Of a stretch of 64,000 nucleotides of DNA, positions 25,236 to 38,511 are shown one piece after another. The first letter of the stretch is position 1, and every line of letters starts with the position of its first letter. Position numbers and translations under genes: made by a program. The notes beneath the pieces were generated by a model. That model saw only the letters and a program-made list of their open reading frames with translations, did not search any database and was not told the DNA's origin. This DNA comes from Bullera alba (taxonomy: Eukaryota > Basidiomycota > Tremellomycetes > Tremellales > Bulleraceae), in contig BCIX01000006.1 in assembly GCA_001600095.1 (NCBI GenBank), positions 1,178,001-1,242,000 of the forward strand, read 5' to 3'.

Positions 25236-27543
25236 CTAATGCTTCTCCTTGTCCTCCTCTCGCGCATACTTGAGCAAAGCCTCTCTCGGCTAGAAAGAGC
25301 AAACAGATCAGCTACACGACTTGTGTCACCTCTGCACCACCGTACTCACGTCCTCCCTCGGATCGATCTTGTCCGGGAATAGCGTCTGCACAAAGCTCGC
25401 CGTGGCACTAGCACCCAATCTACCCCCTTTACCGGCCCCAGTGACCGGTTCCATCGGTTTCATCTTCTTTGCCCGTTTGTCTCTCTGGTGTTGAGACTCG
25501 CCATACTTCTTGTCCTGGAACTGGGGCAGCGCGTCGGGTGTGAAGATGACTGGTTTCAGATCGGCCGAGGTGAATGCCATGTCCCGCGGTGCCGTCTTGG
25601 GCATCTTCTTGAGGGGAAGCAGGGCTCCGTGAATCGACGACCGGGGTGAGTAGAGTACATGTACTGCTCCAGTGGAAAGCGTCGCAAAGATCTAGGCAGA
25701 GTCGTCGTGTCAGAGATTGAAGCGTCACTTTTTTGATCAGACTCACCTGATTGATACGCGAGTGCCAGAGTACCCTGATGACACTGCCCTCTCCAACGGG
25801 AACTCTCCGCTGCTCACTCAGATCGTCGCTGCTCAAAAACACCAAAGCCCCTTTCTCGCCTTTACCCGCCGACAGGCCCACGATGATCGTTTTGCCGTCT
25901 GGCGAGTACGCCAGGTCGGCCTCGGAATACCGGTTCTCGAGCCCACTTGCCACTGCCAGTGGTTTCCGCATGTTTTTGACGTCCCATACTGAAAGTCCAG
26001 TCAGAAACGATATTTCTCAATACGCTCGAAGGCGACTCACGTTTGACGGTCCCATCGCCACCTCTGGATGCGAGCCTTGAGCTATCCCGCGAGAAAGCCA
26101 CACCCGTGGTCTCGGTGCCCTTCTCGTGCGCAGTCTCGCAACTCCGGTATGGCCTGGCAAGGTTTGATGCGGTGTCCCATACGTGTAGCGTACCGTCAAT
26201 ACAGGCTGTCAAACGTTTAGCATTGATCCCATCCAACCAAAAATTTGACCCACCTCCCGCGATGTATTTCCCATCTGGACTCCAGGCGCAGCACGTCACT
26301 CTTGTCCTTGCACCCCGTTCCTTCGACTTGACGACGATGACATGCTTTTGCTTCCGCTTGTTGTTGACGTCCCATATCCTACAGGGCGTCAGTCAACACA
26401 GGCAGCTCGTGGGAGTTGTGGCTCACCTCAGCGTGGAATCGTTGGAACAGGTGACGAACTGGTCTTTGTCGGTAGGGTGGAAATTACCGCCATTGATCTC
26501 TGCCGTGTGACCGCTACTTGGGCTCAGAGGTGCTTCCTGGTGGTTCAACAAGAGGCCATCCTCACCTTGTGTTCTTCATATCCCGCAAGTAAACATCTCC
26601 TTTGTTGAACTCAACGCTGTGTTCGGTGTGAGCGGAAATAACACGGAATCGGAAGAGCGACTGACCCTTCCTCTCCATTCCTATTGTACATTTTCGGCTG
26701 TAACGTGCCTGAGATCACCAACAGCGATTGCCCGTCTGGAGAGTAGTCGACATCGTGAATCTGAGTCAAAGTGAGCATTACTTCAGACGACGCACTGTAC
26801 TTCAGAGTTTGCGCATCTTGACTCACGTAGTAATTTCCATTAGGCTCCCATGACTTGAATGGCTTCAATCTGGCATCCATACCACCAAGGTCCCATATCT
26901 TTGCATCGTAATCATGACTGCCTGTGGCGACTCGGGCTCCTGATGGGTCGACCGCAAGGGCAGAACACACCTAATCAGAGTGAGTATACGCCTAATTAAC
27001 CGCGATTCAAAGCTATGCGAGTTGGCTCACCTTCGTGTGATCCTTCAGGATGATCTCATTGGATATCGGTATCCTGTCTACCTCGTCGTCCTCAAGATCG
27101 TCCTCGTCGTCATCATCATCATCGTCCTCGTTCTCGCCATCAACCTCTGCTTCTCCTTCGGCTTTTCGCTTGGATCCCGGAAGTGCCGATGGTGGTGGCA
27201 TTGGGCCAAAGTCCTCGTCGTCATCTTCATCCTCTTCTGGCTTCCGTACAGCCTTTTCGCCATTGCCATTACTATCAGGATTTCCTGCTGGCCTCGAGGT
27301 CGAAGGACCAGGTTCACTAGGCCCTGAAGCCTCTGGCTCTCGCTTCATTTGAACTTCGGGCTGGAACACACAGCATCAGCGGTTCGTCCTGACACGTAGC
27401 TCACAAGCATGGGCTGATGGCCCAGGCGAGGATTGTAGACTCACCTCGACAGCCCTTTTCGTCTTGTCGACTTTGGATTGCAATGCCACGCCGCCGCCTT
27501 TGGCCTTTTTGCCAAAGCTCATCGGCAGACCCATGGAGTCCAT
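25236..27543 (-). CDS. WDR70: WD40 repeat protein, WDR70 homologue
   Basis: Multi-exon gene. Exon 1 encodes MDSMGLPMSFGKKAKGGGV, then a strongly acidic linker of Asp/Glu runs (about 27,070-27,240). The family hallmark follows: IPISNEIILKDHTK, then SALAVDPSGARVATGSHDYD and IWDLGGMDARLKPFKSWEP. Further WD repeats are HDVDYSPDGQSLLVISGT, CCAWSPDGKYIAGG and VAFSRDSSRLASRGGDGTVK. The tail PREALLKYAREEDKEKH matches WDR70 ends. Family knowledge: human WDR70 acts with CUL4-DDB1 in histone H2B monoubiquitination and DNA break resection; a fission-yeast counterpart exists. The protein is probably nuclear. All exon joins were checked only roughly. Confidence 0.88.
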
Positions 27544-28128
27544 CGTGGCGATTAGTCTCGACAGGGGATAAGGGATTTAAGAGTGGGGACAGATGACAGG
27601 TATGCCCTGTCCGTATTGACAGTTTACTCGTTCGCAGAGTAATCGCAAAGCTCGACAGCTACAGCAACAATGCAGCAACATCGTCAACACATCGTTGACA
27701 TCGCATAAGTGGCGATCACCGCCGACTGGCTGAAGCTCGGCTGCGTTCAGAGTTGCACCGTGTCCAAGTGTTGTTGTGTCGTCTGACTCCCACTCTCGAA
27801 TTCGATTGGCGCTTCGACATGTCGCACCTCGCGATCACTACAGTACATCCTACAAACTACAATGATACATCCAATGGGAAACACACACCCCATTCCGGCT
27901 TCCTACATGTGCACATGTCTGTTCTCGGCGGGCAAGCGACCAATGGCCGTGAAAAGGTCGGAATGGTTGAGAATTGCCAAACGAAACTCTGTGAGACTGT
28001 TCACTGTGTGAGTAGTGACAGGTCACAGGACGGCAAGTCGGAAATGTCGCAAATGTCGGTAGAGCTGTGACAGAGAGTTGGGCAATGAAGGGTCGAGTGG
28101 ATGGTGACATGGTCGCTATCACGGGGAA
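27544..28128. other. WDR70 promoter region
   Basis: No supported gene between the WDR70 start and the possible downstream exons of the next minus-strand gene. Short frames present lack protein-like composition. Confidence 0.4.
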
Positions 28129-28600
28129 CTACCGGGCGTCAGCGCGACCCGGCAGGTCTTTTTCATCTCCTTCTCCACCAGGAACGGCTCCAGGCGGGGA
28201 AAGAGAGTCGGAGGAAGGTACGCCTCGACTCGGCCTGATCACTCCAAAGATGGAGGTCTCGCCGGACGCGGAATCGACAATGGACTCCCTCGCCCGGTTT
28301 GACACAAATGTGAATCCTACGTAGGCGTCCCGACGTAAGAGACACATAGGACAAAGGACGAAAAGAGACGTACATCCACCAGACGGGTGAGGGAGGGATT
28401 TCGCGTCCTGACAGTGCACAAACTGGATAGGGAGAATGCCAGCCATTGAGAGGGCTCTGCAGCGCCCCCTCGCTGACGGCTCGCACACAGCAAACCGCTG
28501 CGACCATCGCTTGGTGCCCACCTCCAGCCAGGACTGAATCAAGTCTGAAATTCTTCACCTCGAGCAAGTGATTTCCGCAGAGTCACTTACCATTTTCCAG
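28129..28600 (-). other. Possible additional exons downstream of the unknown small gene
   Basis: On the minus strand, a donor gtaagtgactc near 28,590 and acceptor near 28,545 frame a 46-base intron. Another intron with donor gtacgtctc and acceptor cctacgtag (about 56 bases, near 28,320-28,375) precedes an open stretch GFTFVSNRARESIVDSASGE that ends at 28129. These look like genuine splice sites, but the first of these exons is out of frame with the upstream gene in my reading. They may be a 3' alternative form, a separate gene, or spliced 3' UTR. Confidence 0.3.
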
Positions 28601-28612
28601 CTGATATTCTCC

Positions 28613-29229
28613 TCAGGCTTCCTCACTGGAGACACTGATAGGGTCTGTGTGTCCGCCGGTCGAGAGGCGAGACACGGGTCTCGTCTGGCTGGACGACGAG
28701 TGCTGTGTGGCTTCGAGGGCAGCACTGGCCTTTGCCTTAGCCGCTGCACGACCTTGCGTCAGTACATGTCGCATTCGATTACAAGTGGTAGCCGGAATGC
28801 AATGGGAATGTTCCGCTCACCAGCTTCAGCGCGGCTCATCGCCGCACGTACCATCCTTCCTCGCATCACGTGCCTTCTCATAGCCCTATCCAACGGGTCG
28901 GGATGTGACGCGAGTCCGGTGGATGGTCCCGGCAGGACTTCCTCCGCCTCGCCATTCACCTCGATAGGCTCATCGTCGGGGATTTGCTGGCAGAGCTGTT
29001 CAACTTCTATCATATCTGCGTCTTCCTGATCTTCCACACCCCCTCTGTTCATCGACAAGCGAGCGATAGCTGAGAATGCACGGTCAAGCAGACTGAGGAT
29101 CTGGTCCAGGATCACGCTTTGGTGAATGAAGTCTCCGTTCAAGACGTGTCGGGCGGGGTACTGATACGGTGGTGGCGCAAGGCCAAGCTCGGCATCGGGC
29201 TCGATCCTGTGGACAGGTTCTTCTGCCAT
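28613..29229 (-). CDS. Unknown small acidic protein
   Basis: I do not recognise this gene. The start chosen is the ATG giving MAEEPVHRIEPDAELGLAPP; upstream in-frame sequence lacks another ATG. Exon 1 has a hydrophobic helix-like segment HQSVILDQILSLLDRAFSAI and an acidic stretch with EVEQLCQQIPDDEP. It ends RAEAG at a clear donor. Exon 2 adds an Ala/Ser-rich tail AAKAKASAALEATQHSSSS and stops at 28613, total near 180 residues. The 3' end is uncertain: good splice signals and open frames continue to 28129. The composition suggests a helical, partly disordered protein, perhaps a complex subunit; no function is proposed. Confidence 0.55.
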
Positions 29230-30008
29230 GGCGTGGAAAGAGTTATTGGCTACCAATGGCTTGTGCTGAGTCGCTGACCAGTCTCCAGTGAACTGTGTAA
29301 GGTAGGTACTAGAATTATGAGCCTATGTGTGGATTGAAGACGTGATGCGTATGCTGTGACGACTTGGACCAGAAGTGAAGAAGATAAGGGGAAGAAGACC
29401 GAAGAAGACTTCGATTGCTCAGACCCCCTGTCTTTTAGTCTTTGTACGCTGAGGTACTGGCTACTGCCCAGTGCCAGTACAAGGCACATCCTGGACACCA
29501 GGTCTCTTGCAAACCTTTATAGCCGGGATGGACCCGCTGACCCACCGCCCGACCTCAAGTATTGCAGTCCCGACCATTCTAAGCGTTTCAGATCGCTCAC
29601 CAACCGGCAAAGTATCAGACGGCTGAGGGTTGAACGTTGATGGGTCCGACTTGCCGTGCCTTTGTATGCTGCTCGGCTGCGATTGCAATCTAGGAACATC
29701 GCCAGATGTAAAAAGAGCATCACCAGTTACCCCTTCACCGAGCTCTCTACCATGTCAATTGTCAACACACCTGATTGGTCGGACCGCAGTCTAGTGTCCA
29801 GCTGACAGTATCGTTGTCTACGCCAACTCACAAGTTAAGCAGAAGCCTTGAACCAGGACTCGAGCGCACTTTCTGACACAATACCTGGCCGTGATCAAGC
29901 AATGCATACACAGATAAGATGACAATCACAAGCAAATCCCAGCACATAGATACCCCGGCTCAACCAGCGAGCTTTTCCAACTACGAACTCTTTCACAATG
30001 AGATTGCT
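29230..30008. other. Intergenic region
   Basis: Promoter of the unknown small gene and 3' flank of the Msb1-like gene. No gene or element was recognised in this 780-base stretch. Confidence 0.45.
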
Positions 30009-33000
30009 TTACCTATACTTATCCTCCTCGGGGTCTTCACCAACTGACAAGGCAGCGTCAGCTCACTGTGCAGGAAGACGATAGATCTGGGGACTCACCA
30101 AATTGCAACGGCTCGCCATGCTTGTACCTCGCAGGACTGGGCTCTCGGCCTGGCGTTAGGTCAAATATAGGTCCAGGAGGGACAAGTGCCTCTTCCCCTT
30201 CCCCCTTCGCCGATGACCTGGGCAGCTCCTTGCCCAAGGGCATCATGCCTCCGCTGATCGGCTTTGTTTGGCTTTGGACTGGCTTGAACGGTTCCTCGGT
30301 AGAGTGAGGAACGGCCCCGGTGGATCGACCATAGTCGGCTGTATCGTCGCTCTCGTCGTATTCGCTCGACAGGGTCTTCCCACTCATGATACTGTCCCTT
30401 TGATATGTCTCCATAATGTCGTGAATGGTGTCCCTCTGCCTGCCACTCCTAGGCCTGGGCGCAAGCACCTCTGGCGACATCGAGCGGTCTTTCACAGGTG
30501 GAACGGGGGGCAGACCGGGAGTACCCTGTGCTCCGGGGTAATGCTGCCTTGCCGATCCAGCGGGAACTGGCTGTGGTAGTTGTCGATGGGAATACACGTG
30601 TCGCTCTTCCGGGACATCGCTCATCTCGCCAGAACTCCTGGAGTACTCCTCAGAGCCGACCTCCTGACCCATCGAAAGGACAGCTTTGCGCTTTCCAGTC
30701 GAAGGCCAGCGTTGGATATCACCCCCTGTATGACCATTGGACACCGGTCGGGGAGTGGTGGGAACTTGACCATCAGTCGAACCGCTCGTCTCGGGGGAAT
30801 GACCGTACCCCTCTTCGTCGTAAGAGTGGCCGTGGTGAGATCGGTCGTACTCGGCATAAGGGTCGATATCGCCGTGAGCATCAACGTGGTAGTTGTACTG
30901 TTGGGAGTTGTTGTGATCGTCCTGGGTGTGATCATTAGAATGGTCGTAGCTGTCCACATCATCGTCGTAGACTCGTGGTGCAATTCGATGCTCCGGATAT
31001 CCCTGCGAGTATGGGTGTCCCATCTGCGATGGGTCGACCATGGGAATCGCCGTCCTTGCTGGCGGCTGAGGAGATGGGGCCTTTGTTGGAGGATGGGGTG
31101 AAGGCGGAAGACCAGTCGTTCTGGCTGATTGTTGGGGTTGGAGGTGAGTCCGAGGTCCCGCAGTGGCATCTTGCCTGTCCATGCGTTTGGCGCCATTAGC
31201 AATCAGCACGTCTGAACAGTAAGTCAGCAAACAGTCCGCAGTGCTTTTGGAACGACTATGTCGAACCACCCACCCATCCACTTCTCCTCATCGGGTCTGC
31301 TGCCTCTCGAAGCATCTCTCGGACTGCCATCGCTGCTCAGACCACTCGCGCTGTGGATCTCGAAATCCACCTCGTGCTCCTTTTGCTTCTTCCGATTATT
31401 CCCATCCGTCTTGACCCTCCGCACGGTCTTCTCCTTCTTTTTGGTGAAAAAGCTAGCCTTGCCATCTGACATTCTGGGATCTGAATCCTCATTGTCGAGG
31501 ACCTCCGTCCTGTCGCTCTTGGCTGAAGCGTTGGGATTGGCGGTACTCCTCGTTCGCTGCCTCTCAACCCTAGTGGACGCGGATCTTGGAACATCGATGG
31601 GAGATGAGGTGGTCCGAGCGGTGGGCAGACCTTCGACTGGAGACTTGGGGTTCAAAGCTGGATTCGGACCTGAGGCAGATAGATGACACACAGCGGTATG
31701 TGGTTGATCGGATTTGGGACCCAAAGTCACTTTCTTGGTGTTGTCTCGCCGGAGCAACATCCTCTCGAAATCAGTGTCGTCTGCTCCGAAGCCAATTCGG
31801 CTGGACCTGATGGGGAGCGTTTGGGCAGCTGCAGCGGCTGCCTTTTTCTTCTTGTTGGTGGAGAAGAGCGCCGCGAACGTCTTCTTCTGCTGTGGATTGG
31901 CCACAGCCAGCTGGTACTCCTGACTTCCAGTCAGCTATAAGACCATACCATGGAATTGTTGTGACTGACCAAGGGCACTCTCTCCTCGAAGAGGAAGAAA
32001 CATTCCGATATGCGAGGATCGCGTAGGGGTTCGCCCGCGAAGAGATCAACACTTTCCCTCGATGATCGTGCTTTATACTCGATCTGACAGAGTCAGCGTG
32101 ATTCTCTTGGCTGTCGGTGTTAAGGACCACTCACCAGCGCCCAGTTGGCCTCTTTGAACGTCAACTCCTCCCTGTCCGCCCATCCACCTCCCAACATCCA
32201 ATCAGCCCAGCAATCCACAAAAGCCTCTTCGATATACACCCTCCCACTTCCATCGCCCCCAGCACCACCCGCGCTGTCCACCGAGTCGGCTTCTGCGCCG
32301 AATCTAGGCGTTGTATCGTGGGCAAAGGGTGTGGCCTCTTTCTGGCTCTTGTGTAGCCGTCTGTTCAATTCTTCCCTCTCTTTCGGCCATTCCTGTATTG
32401 ACGTCGAGAGCGGAGTTGCAAAAGTGAGCGAGACGTCGAGCACCGGATCTGTCCTGCTGAAGCCGCCTTGTGGGGAGGCGAACTCTGACCAGTCCATAGT
32501 CTGTCGTCTCTGAGAAACGCTCTGCTCAGACTCCGGCATTAGCGTGGCAGGAAATGGAGACGAAGCGTACACTCACCATCTTGGCACTCTCGTTGAGATC
32601 GAATTGCAACCTCGCTTTGATCTCCTTCTCCTTCTTTTGACTGATTGACGAGGCGTCGAACCCTCCCTCCTCAAAGAGACACCATTCTTTCCCAGCAAGA
32701 CTACCCCACCTCGCCTCCTCGTCACCTTCTCCATCGACTTTGGACCGAAGTATTCTGGAATCCCCTTTACCCTGGATTGACGAAGCTGAAGACGGCCGTC
32801 GACTTTGTCCATAGGCGAAATGACCCTGTCCTCCCATGAGCCTCGACGCCGCAGAGGTTGGAAGGGGTAATTGCTCTTTGACGCCCAATTTCCTTCGATA
32901 GCCACTTGTAAACTTGGGTCTTCCCCCATCACCCCGCTTAGACCTCAGTACGACTCTCTCCCAAGCATCCCACTTGATTCCCCTAGGGATGTCCTCTGGC

Positions 33001-34591
33001 CACAGCTCCGCGGTGGATATCAGATCTTTGGAATATGCCCGAACTTGCCGCGAGATCCTCTCGCATCTAATCGCTCGGGCACCTCGCCTCGGTACAGCTC
33101 TAGCAAGATCGGCATCAGAGGCGATCATGCTGGGATAACCCGAAACCCAATTCTTCAGTCTTGATGGGAGATTGGACACCACCGCTTCGGCTCCAGTATC
33201 CTTTCTCATCGACCCGTTGGCGCTGTACGAAGAGGATCTGTTGGGTACACCGGACGATCGGATGTAAGAGAGGAGGAGGTGCTCTGTGGCGTATGCAGCT
33301 CGAACGAAAGCAGTGTGTGAGACCAAACATGGCGTCGAGGTGGGTATGTCGAAGAGCAGAGGCGAGAATAGAGAAGACAGTGCGTGCGGGGTGAGACCGC
33401 TCAGGTGGGAGTGTGCTGCGAATCGGGATAAGAGCGAGAAGAGTGGGTTCAATAGCTGATTATACACATTCGAGGGGATGAGTGCCGAGATGTGTGGGAA
33501 CGCATCGACGGGGTAGTTGGCAGCTGTAAGTCCAATGAGTCAGTTTTCGCTTCGCGCGACAGAAGGGTTGGAGTAGAGCAACTTGCCTCGCTCCCGACCT
33601 CTCCATTCTTCGTACGCCTCCCATTCCAGAACACCGTGGCACGCCTCTCTGGTACCGTCTTTCAACCTGACTATCCTGCTGAGTGACCATCTGAGAAGCC
33701 AAGCCAGTTCGTGCTCTTTGGCAAACTGGAGGTCGGCCACCCAGATCATGTACTGATTCCGCGACGAGACGTTTCTGCGGAATGTCTTCCTGAGCATCTG
33801 CTTGTATGCGTGCTTGCCGTCAAGCAGGTTCTCACCTGAAAGTATCCAGATACGACTCGATGAGAGTTTTGGTTCTGGTGGCATTCAACTCCAAAGCCTG
33901 GTTTGAGAACAGCATTGGCGTGGTCAAGGCTAATACGCATCAGTATGTGTCATTCTTGATGGGACGATAGTCGAGTCGCTCACCCCTCTTGGCCAGCTCT
34001 GCGCCTACATCCTTGACGACCTTTCCTACATCTTCCACACTCAACATCACTTCGGTGCCGACGCCCGCTAGGAAGCCATATGATCTCAGGGAGGCGCCCT
34101 CGTCGTGGGCATAGGCGAACGAGTCGATGGAGTTGGACGATGAGGAGGATTTAGGCGGGATTCGAGTGGGTGCGAAAGTGAATTTCGATGGGATTGGTGG
34201 GCGGTTCAAGTTGAGAGGGGATTGCGGGGGTGTCAGAGGTGTATTTGTAGCATTTAGTCTGTTCATCACGTCAGTACTGTCCTCGAATCCACTCGATGTC
34301 CAGAGACGAGACTCACTGATGATTACTACCTGTTTGCAACGCGCCAAACTCGTTCAAACCGCCATATCCACGTTCCACAGGTGTCTGAGAGAAAGTCACC
34401 GCTTGAGGCGACTTGCGATTCCCCTGCCCAGTCGTCCTCTCCCTCGATGGTACGGAGAAGGATCTCCCGCCGGGCGTCGGTCCTGGTGTCAAGGTGTCCT
34501 TGGGAGGGAGTTTGTATGTTGGCGGGGTGGTGGGATCGTGCCGGCGGTTCTTCTTTGGAGTGGCGGCCGACCGACCAAAGAGTGATGGCAT
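30009..34591 (-). CDS. Msb1/Mug8-domain morphogenesis protein
   Basis: Large multi-exon gene starting MPSLFGRSAATPKKNRRHDP. The first ~90 residues are Pro/Thr-rich. The conserved domain follows: GTEVMLSVEDVGKVVKDVGA, ELAKRGLTTPMLFSNQALEL, IESYLDTF, then NQYMIWVADLQFAKEHELAW, LRWSLSRIVRL and a helical region LFSLLSRFAAHSHLSGLTPH. This resembles the Msb1/Mug8 (DUF1708) region, a RhoGAP-like fold known from budding-yeast Msb1, a multicopy suppressor of bud-emergence defects that links Cdc42 and Rho1 signalling. The rest is long disordered sequence with poly-Ala/Lys and His/Asp/Tyr-rich parts. The final exon is likely VGEDPEEDKYR after a 55-base intron; without it the protein would stop at 30058. 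Family assignment is from recalled patterns, so moderately sure. Confidence 0.65.
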
Positions 34592-35655
34592 AGTGATCGG
34601 ATTACCACTGACTGCCTGTGTCGAGTGTTGATGTGATCGAGGTGCGCGATGCGAAGACGCGTGAGAAGTGGCGGTGTCGGGTCGTAATGATTGAGATGAG
34701 AGTTGGAGATGATGAAGACGGGGGAAAGCGAAGCGTCGTAGCTGTTGTCTTGTCACTGACAGGTCGACTGATTGTGTCCTCGAATCTGTGAAACGTGGTG
34801 ACGGTGATGTTGAGCTGGGCTTACCTTGACGACTGGCTCTCTCAAAGGATACCTCTGTGTTGTTCCCGTCCGTCCTTCGCGATGTCCGAGTCGCGTCGTC
34901 AAGTCGGGAAGAAGTTGAAAGTCAAAGGAGTCGAGTCTGCACTTGATTACCTCGGCTTCAGTGCAGGTGGAGGCAGGTGGCCTATGCGTGTTTTGGTGGA
35001 TTGAGGGCGATCAGGCCGTGAAGGATGCAGTCGAGTGGTTAGATGGACAAGAGTGAACCGATACATAGCTCACTGCTTGTCTATCCAGTGCATCCTCCCA
35101 CCCACCCACCTCATCCTCCGCCCTGGCACATCACCCTCTTCACCACCACCCCACCCCCCCTGTTCCCTACCGCCATGGCACGCTGAGCGACGAGGTCGTC
35201 CAGGCGGGAACTCAATGCCTACTCGAAACACGAGGGGAAGACGTTTCAGCTTAACAGCGCGTATACTCTGAAAAGGCCCCGGCGGCGGATAGCGGATGTA
35301 CGGGGAGTTGCCGAAGTTACCGCTTTGGGTGTAACGCATCCGGCGGTCAACCCGGCGCAGGAAAAGACAACAACGGTCCAACGTTGACTCTTTCAAGCTC
35401 TTTCATGGCCGTTCTTGGACCATAGCTGTCTCTGGCTGCAAGAACGACTTGAGCGACCACTCACTGCGACCTACGACAACGTTGAGAAGTACTATCCTGG
35501 GGATCGTTTGTCGATCCGGCGGAAGATCGACGTGATATCGCCATCTAGAATCGCATTACACCGCAGCATCGCTTTTCCAGCTCCCCAAATCTATCGCAGC
35601 ATCGACGTGGTCAATACCCTACACGCTCTCTTAGGTACATCTACAACGCTCAACG
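34592..35655. other. Divergent promoter region
   Basis: About 1.06 kb between the divergent starts of the Msb1-like and DUF2985 genes. It includes a C-rich run of CACC/CCACC units near 35,095-35,160. No supported gene inside. Confidence 0.5.
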
Positions 35656-38177
35656 ATGGCAGGCTGGCTCCCATCTCTGGGTCGGGCGGACACGTCCCAG
35701 TCGGGTCTTCCAATACATAACGAGCCCGCTGTCATGGAAGACCCCGCGTCCGGAAACCAAGGATCGCCAAACTCTGCGTTCGAGGAGATCCCAATGACAA
35801 CTTCGCCTGCTGCGGCGCCAGTGACACTTGCACCTCCAGTCTCAGTGTCGAGACCCTCGCCTGCAAGGTCAAACACCCTTCAGATCCCCCAACAATCCGG
35901 CTCTTTCATCAATCAGAATCAAGGCGGCCCTGCGTCCTCACCGCCATTGAGCCCATCTTCGCCCAATAGTCAGACACCAGTGACGCCAGTCAAGCGGAAC
36001 AGAGCGCATACCGTCTCGGTATCAATGCGACGGCGAGGTCCTACGGTCAGCTCACAGCGCAGTACGGACGTGCCAGCACCAGGCACTAGCTCCTCCCGCG
36101 ATGACACTGGTCGATCGAGAAAGGGTTCCATCATGGGATACTTCCAGAGCGACACACCAACCAGTGCTACAAGACCAAAGAACGAACGCGCTTCCAGTCT
36201 GCTGAAGTCAAGCGTCGATCCCAGTCGGCGTGGATCGCAGGGCCAGGCTGGAGGTCGACCCCGATCTGGCTCTACAGTCTCGGTAGAGGTCACGCACACC
36301 GACGGACACACTGAAGACTTGGACGACGATGTGGTGGGAATGTTGGATGTCATCGATCCTCACGTTTCGACGGGTGAGCAAAGGTGTTAGCGTTAATTAT
36401 CGGGCCGCCCTTATTGACTGAATACTTCCAGTGAACCACCTCCAGAACATGTCAAACACGCTCATCTTCCCGCACTTCCCCTCGTTGTGGAGTCGAAGAC
36501 CAGAGGTTGTGCTGCCTCACGTTCCGTCCGAGGAGGAAATCAGGTGAGTGTGACAAAGCATACCCAACGGTGGCCCTTCCTTTCATCAACGCGCTGATCA
36601 TTCGCTATAGTCCCCTGGCGGCGGCTGAAGAGGGACAAGCGGGCACAAGTGGAGAAGTCCAAAATCGCTCTCGATCCGGCACTCGTCGTACATCCGTCTC
36701 CAGACCCCGAGCATCGACCGTCTCCAAACTATTCCCTCCTAGCCCATCCATCTCCACACCCACTCGCGAGAACACCGCGCCGTTTGCACGACTGCCCGAG
36801 TCTCCTACACCTGGAACTCAGCGGGCCGAACGATCAGCAACCCTGCAATCCCGACATCTGTCCCCTCATGAGATGGAAAAGATTGGCGAGGCGCGGGAGG
36901 AAGACGAGTTGAACGACGATGTGGATCTAGTGGAGAAGGATCACGAGCTTGACGCGCATGTCAAGCGAGTGCTCAAGAGGCAGAAAAAGAAGGAAAAGGC
37001 CAAAGCAATGTTGGCCGGATTGTGGACGTACCTCAAAACGCCTATGGGTGTGGTCACTGCGATCTATGGTTTCCTGGTCGTGTTCTGGGGAGCAGCTATT
37101 GTGCTATTCCTCCTAGGGTGGATACCCACGAATAGCAAGAACACACAGGATATCTGGGTCGGTGAGTACCCCTCTTATTGCGAGCACTAGTCATTTTCTG
37201 ACCTCTTACGTCTAGAAATCTCGAGTCAGGTCGTCAATGGACTGTTCACAGTCACTGGTGTTGGATTGATCCCTTGGCGAGTGACCGACGCTTTCCGTAA
37301 GTCTCAATGGCAAGTTGAAGGATCATCTGCTGATATCTGGCAGGGATGTACGAGATATGGCGATTGAAGCGACTCACGATCAAGCGGCGCGCAAAGCAGG
37401 GTCTACCGCCTATTGAGGATCCCAACGATCTGCCCGATCCCAGACAGCAGGAGGAATACGTTTCCGTGCTGAACGAGAAGGAGCAACAACAGCTGGATAC
37501 CCATCAACAAGCATTTGCCAAGAGTCAAACTTGGTATAAACCCCATGCTACAGCTACGCACAAGGCATACCCCATCAGTTACGCCCTGGCTAATACCTTC
37601 GTGAGTACGAATGTCTATTCGCCGCTTCCTACCTCGAATCGGAGCGCTGACTTCCGCTTAGCTCATGGTGGGCAACTCTGCCTTCCAGTGTATCCTCTGT
37701 GGATGTATGTGGGGCTTGAACAGACACGAGCGACCCGCTTGGACGACCGGTTCGCTCATCCCTCTCTCTTTCCTCTGCGGTATCGGGTAAGTCAAGCTCT
37801 TCTCCCGCTTGTGGCGATGCTGACTAGGTTGCAGTGCCGCGGTCGCCATCTGGAGAGGATCAGTGACCACGAAGAAGACAATCTCGGTCGAGGAGAAGCT
37901 CCGAGAAGCACTGGGCGTACCTCTTGCAGTGGGCGGCGTGGGCGAAAAGCCCAAAGCGCAGAAAAAGGAGGATGGGGAGAAGACCAGGTCGGACGCGGAG
38001 AGGACTCCGACGCCGACACCCTCGGAGGGCAAATTGAGCAGGCACACCGCTGCAAACACGGAGGAAGAGGTAGCGGAGACTTTGGAGGGCATGGGGATCG
38101 GAGGGGGAAGAGGTCCGGGGGGCGTGAAGTCCTCACAGGGGGAAAGTGATTCGAACTCAAGGCACCCGCTATCGTAA
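35656..38177 (+). CDS. DUF2985-type integral membrane protein
   Basis: About eight exons. The first ~350 residues are Ser/Pro/Arg-rich and probably cytosolic, with many RxxS sites (RSRKGSIMG, RPRSGSTVS). A charged helix KRVLKRQKKKEKAKAM leads into the membrane block TYLKTPMGVVTAIYGFLVVF, WGAAIVLFLLGWIP, then EISSQVVNGLFTVTGVGLIP and WRVTDAF. The next exon has MYEIWRLKRLTIKRRAKQGL and PPIEDPNDLPDP, both typical of the fungal DUF2985 family. Two further helices occur in NSAFQCILCGCMWGL and SLIPLSFLCGI. The C-terminal tail is charged and disordered. Family function is unknown; some members occur with PLAC8-type domains. It is divergently arranged with the Msb1-like gene and may share promoter elements with it. 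Confidence 0.8.
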
Positions 38178-38511
38178 TCTATCTACATTTGTATAGAATA
38201 GACTTGTATGCTCCGAGACAGGTAGTCAATCTGCAAGGGGCACGTCGATACTCACGTACTCACCGGTCACCCAGGTCCTCCCAGGTCTCTTTGAAACGTT
38301 GGTTTGAGGGCCTGGCCACTAACCGTTTGCTCGTACGTTCGTATGCTACGAGCTCGTACGCCATGCCACCGTAATCGGTTGTGGTACAAAGCCTCAGCCA
38401 CCACCTATATTTCACGCAAACGGGCAATCTATTTCAGGAAGCGAAACTCCCCATGCGCTAGCATGCGCTCAGGCTCGTCATCTGACAGCGATTGGAGACA
38501 TGTAAAGCACC
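38178..38511. other. Short intergenic region
   Basis: About 330 bases between two plus-strand genes, without recognisable elements. Confidence 0.4.

Noticed and set aside
27071..27140. Apparent trinucleotide microsatellite
   Set aside because: It encodes the acidic Asp/Glu linker of WDR70 and is imperfect at the DNA level.
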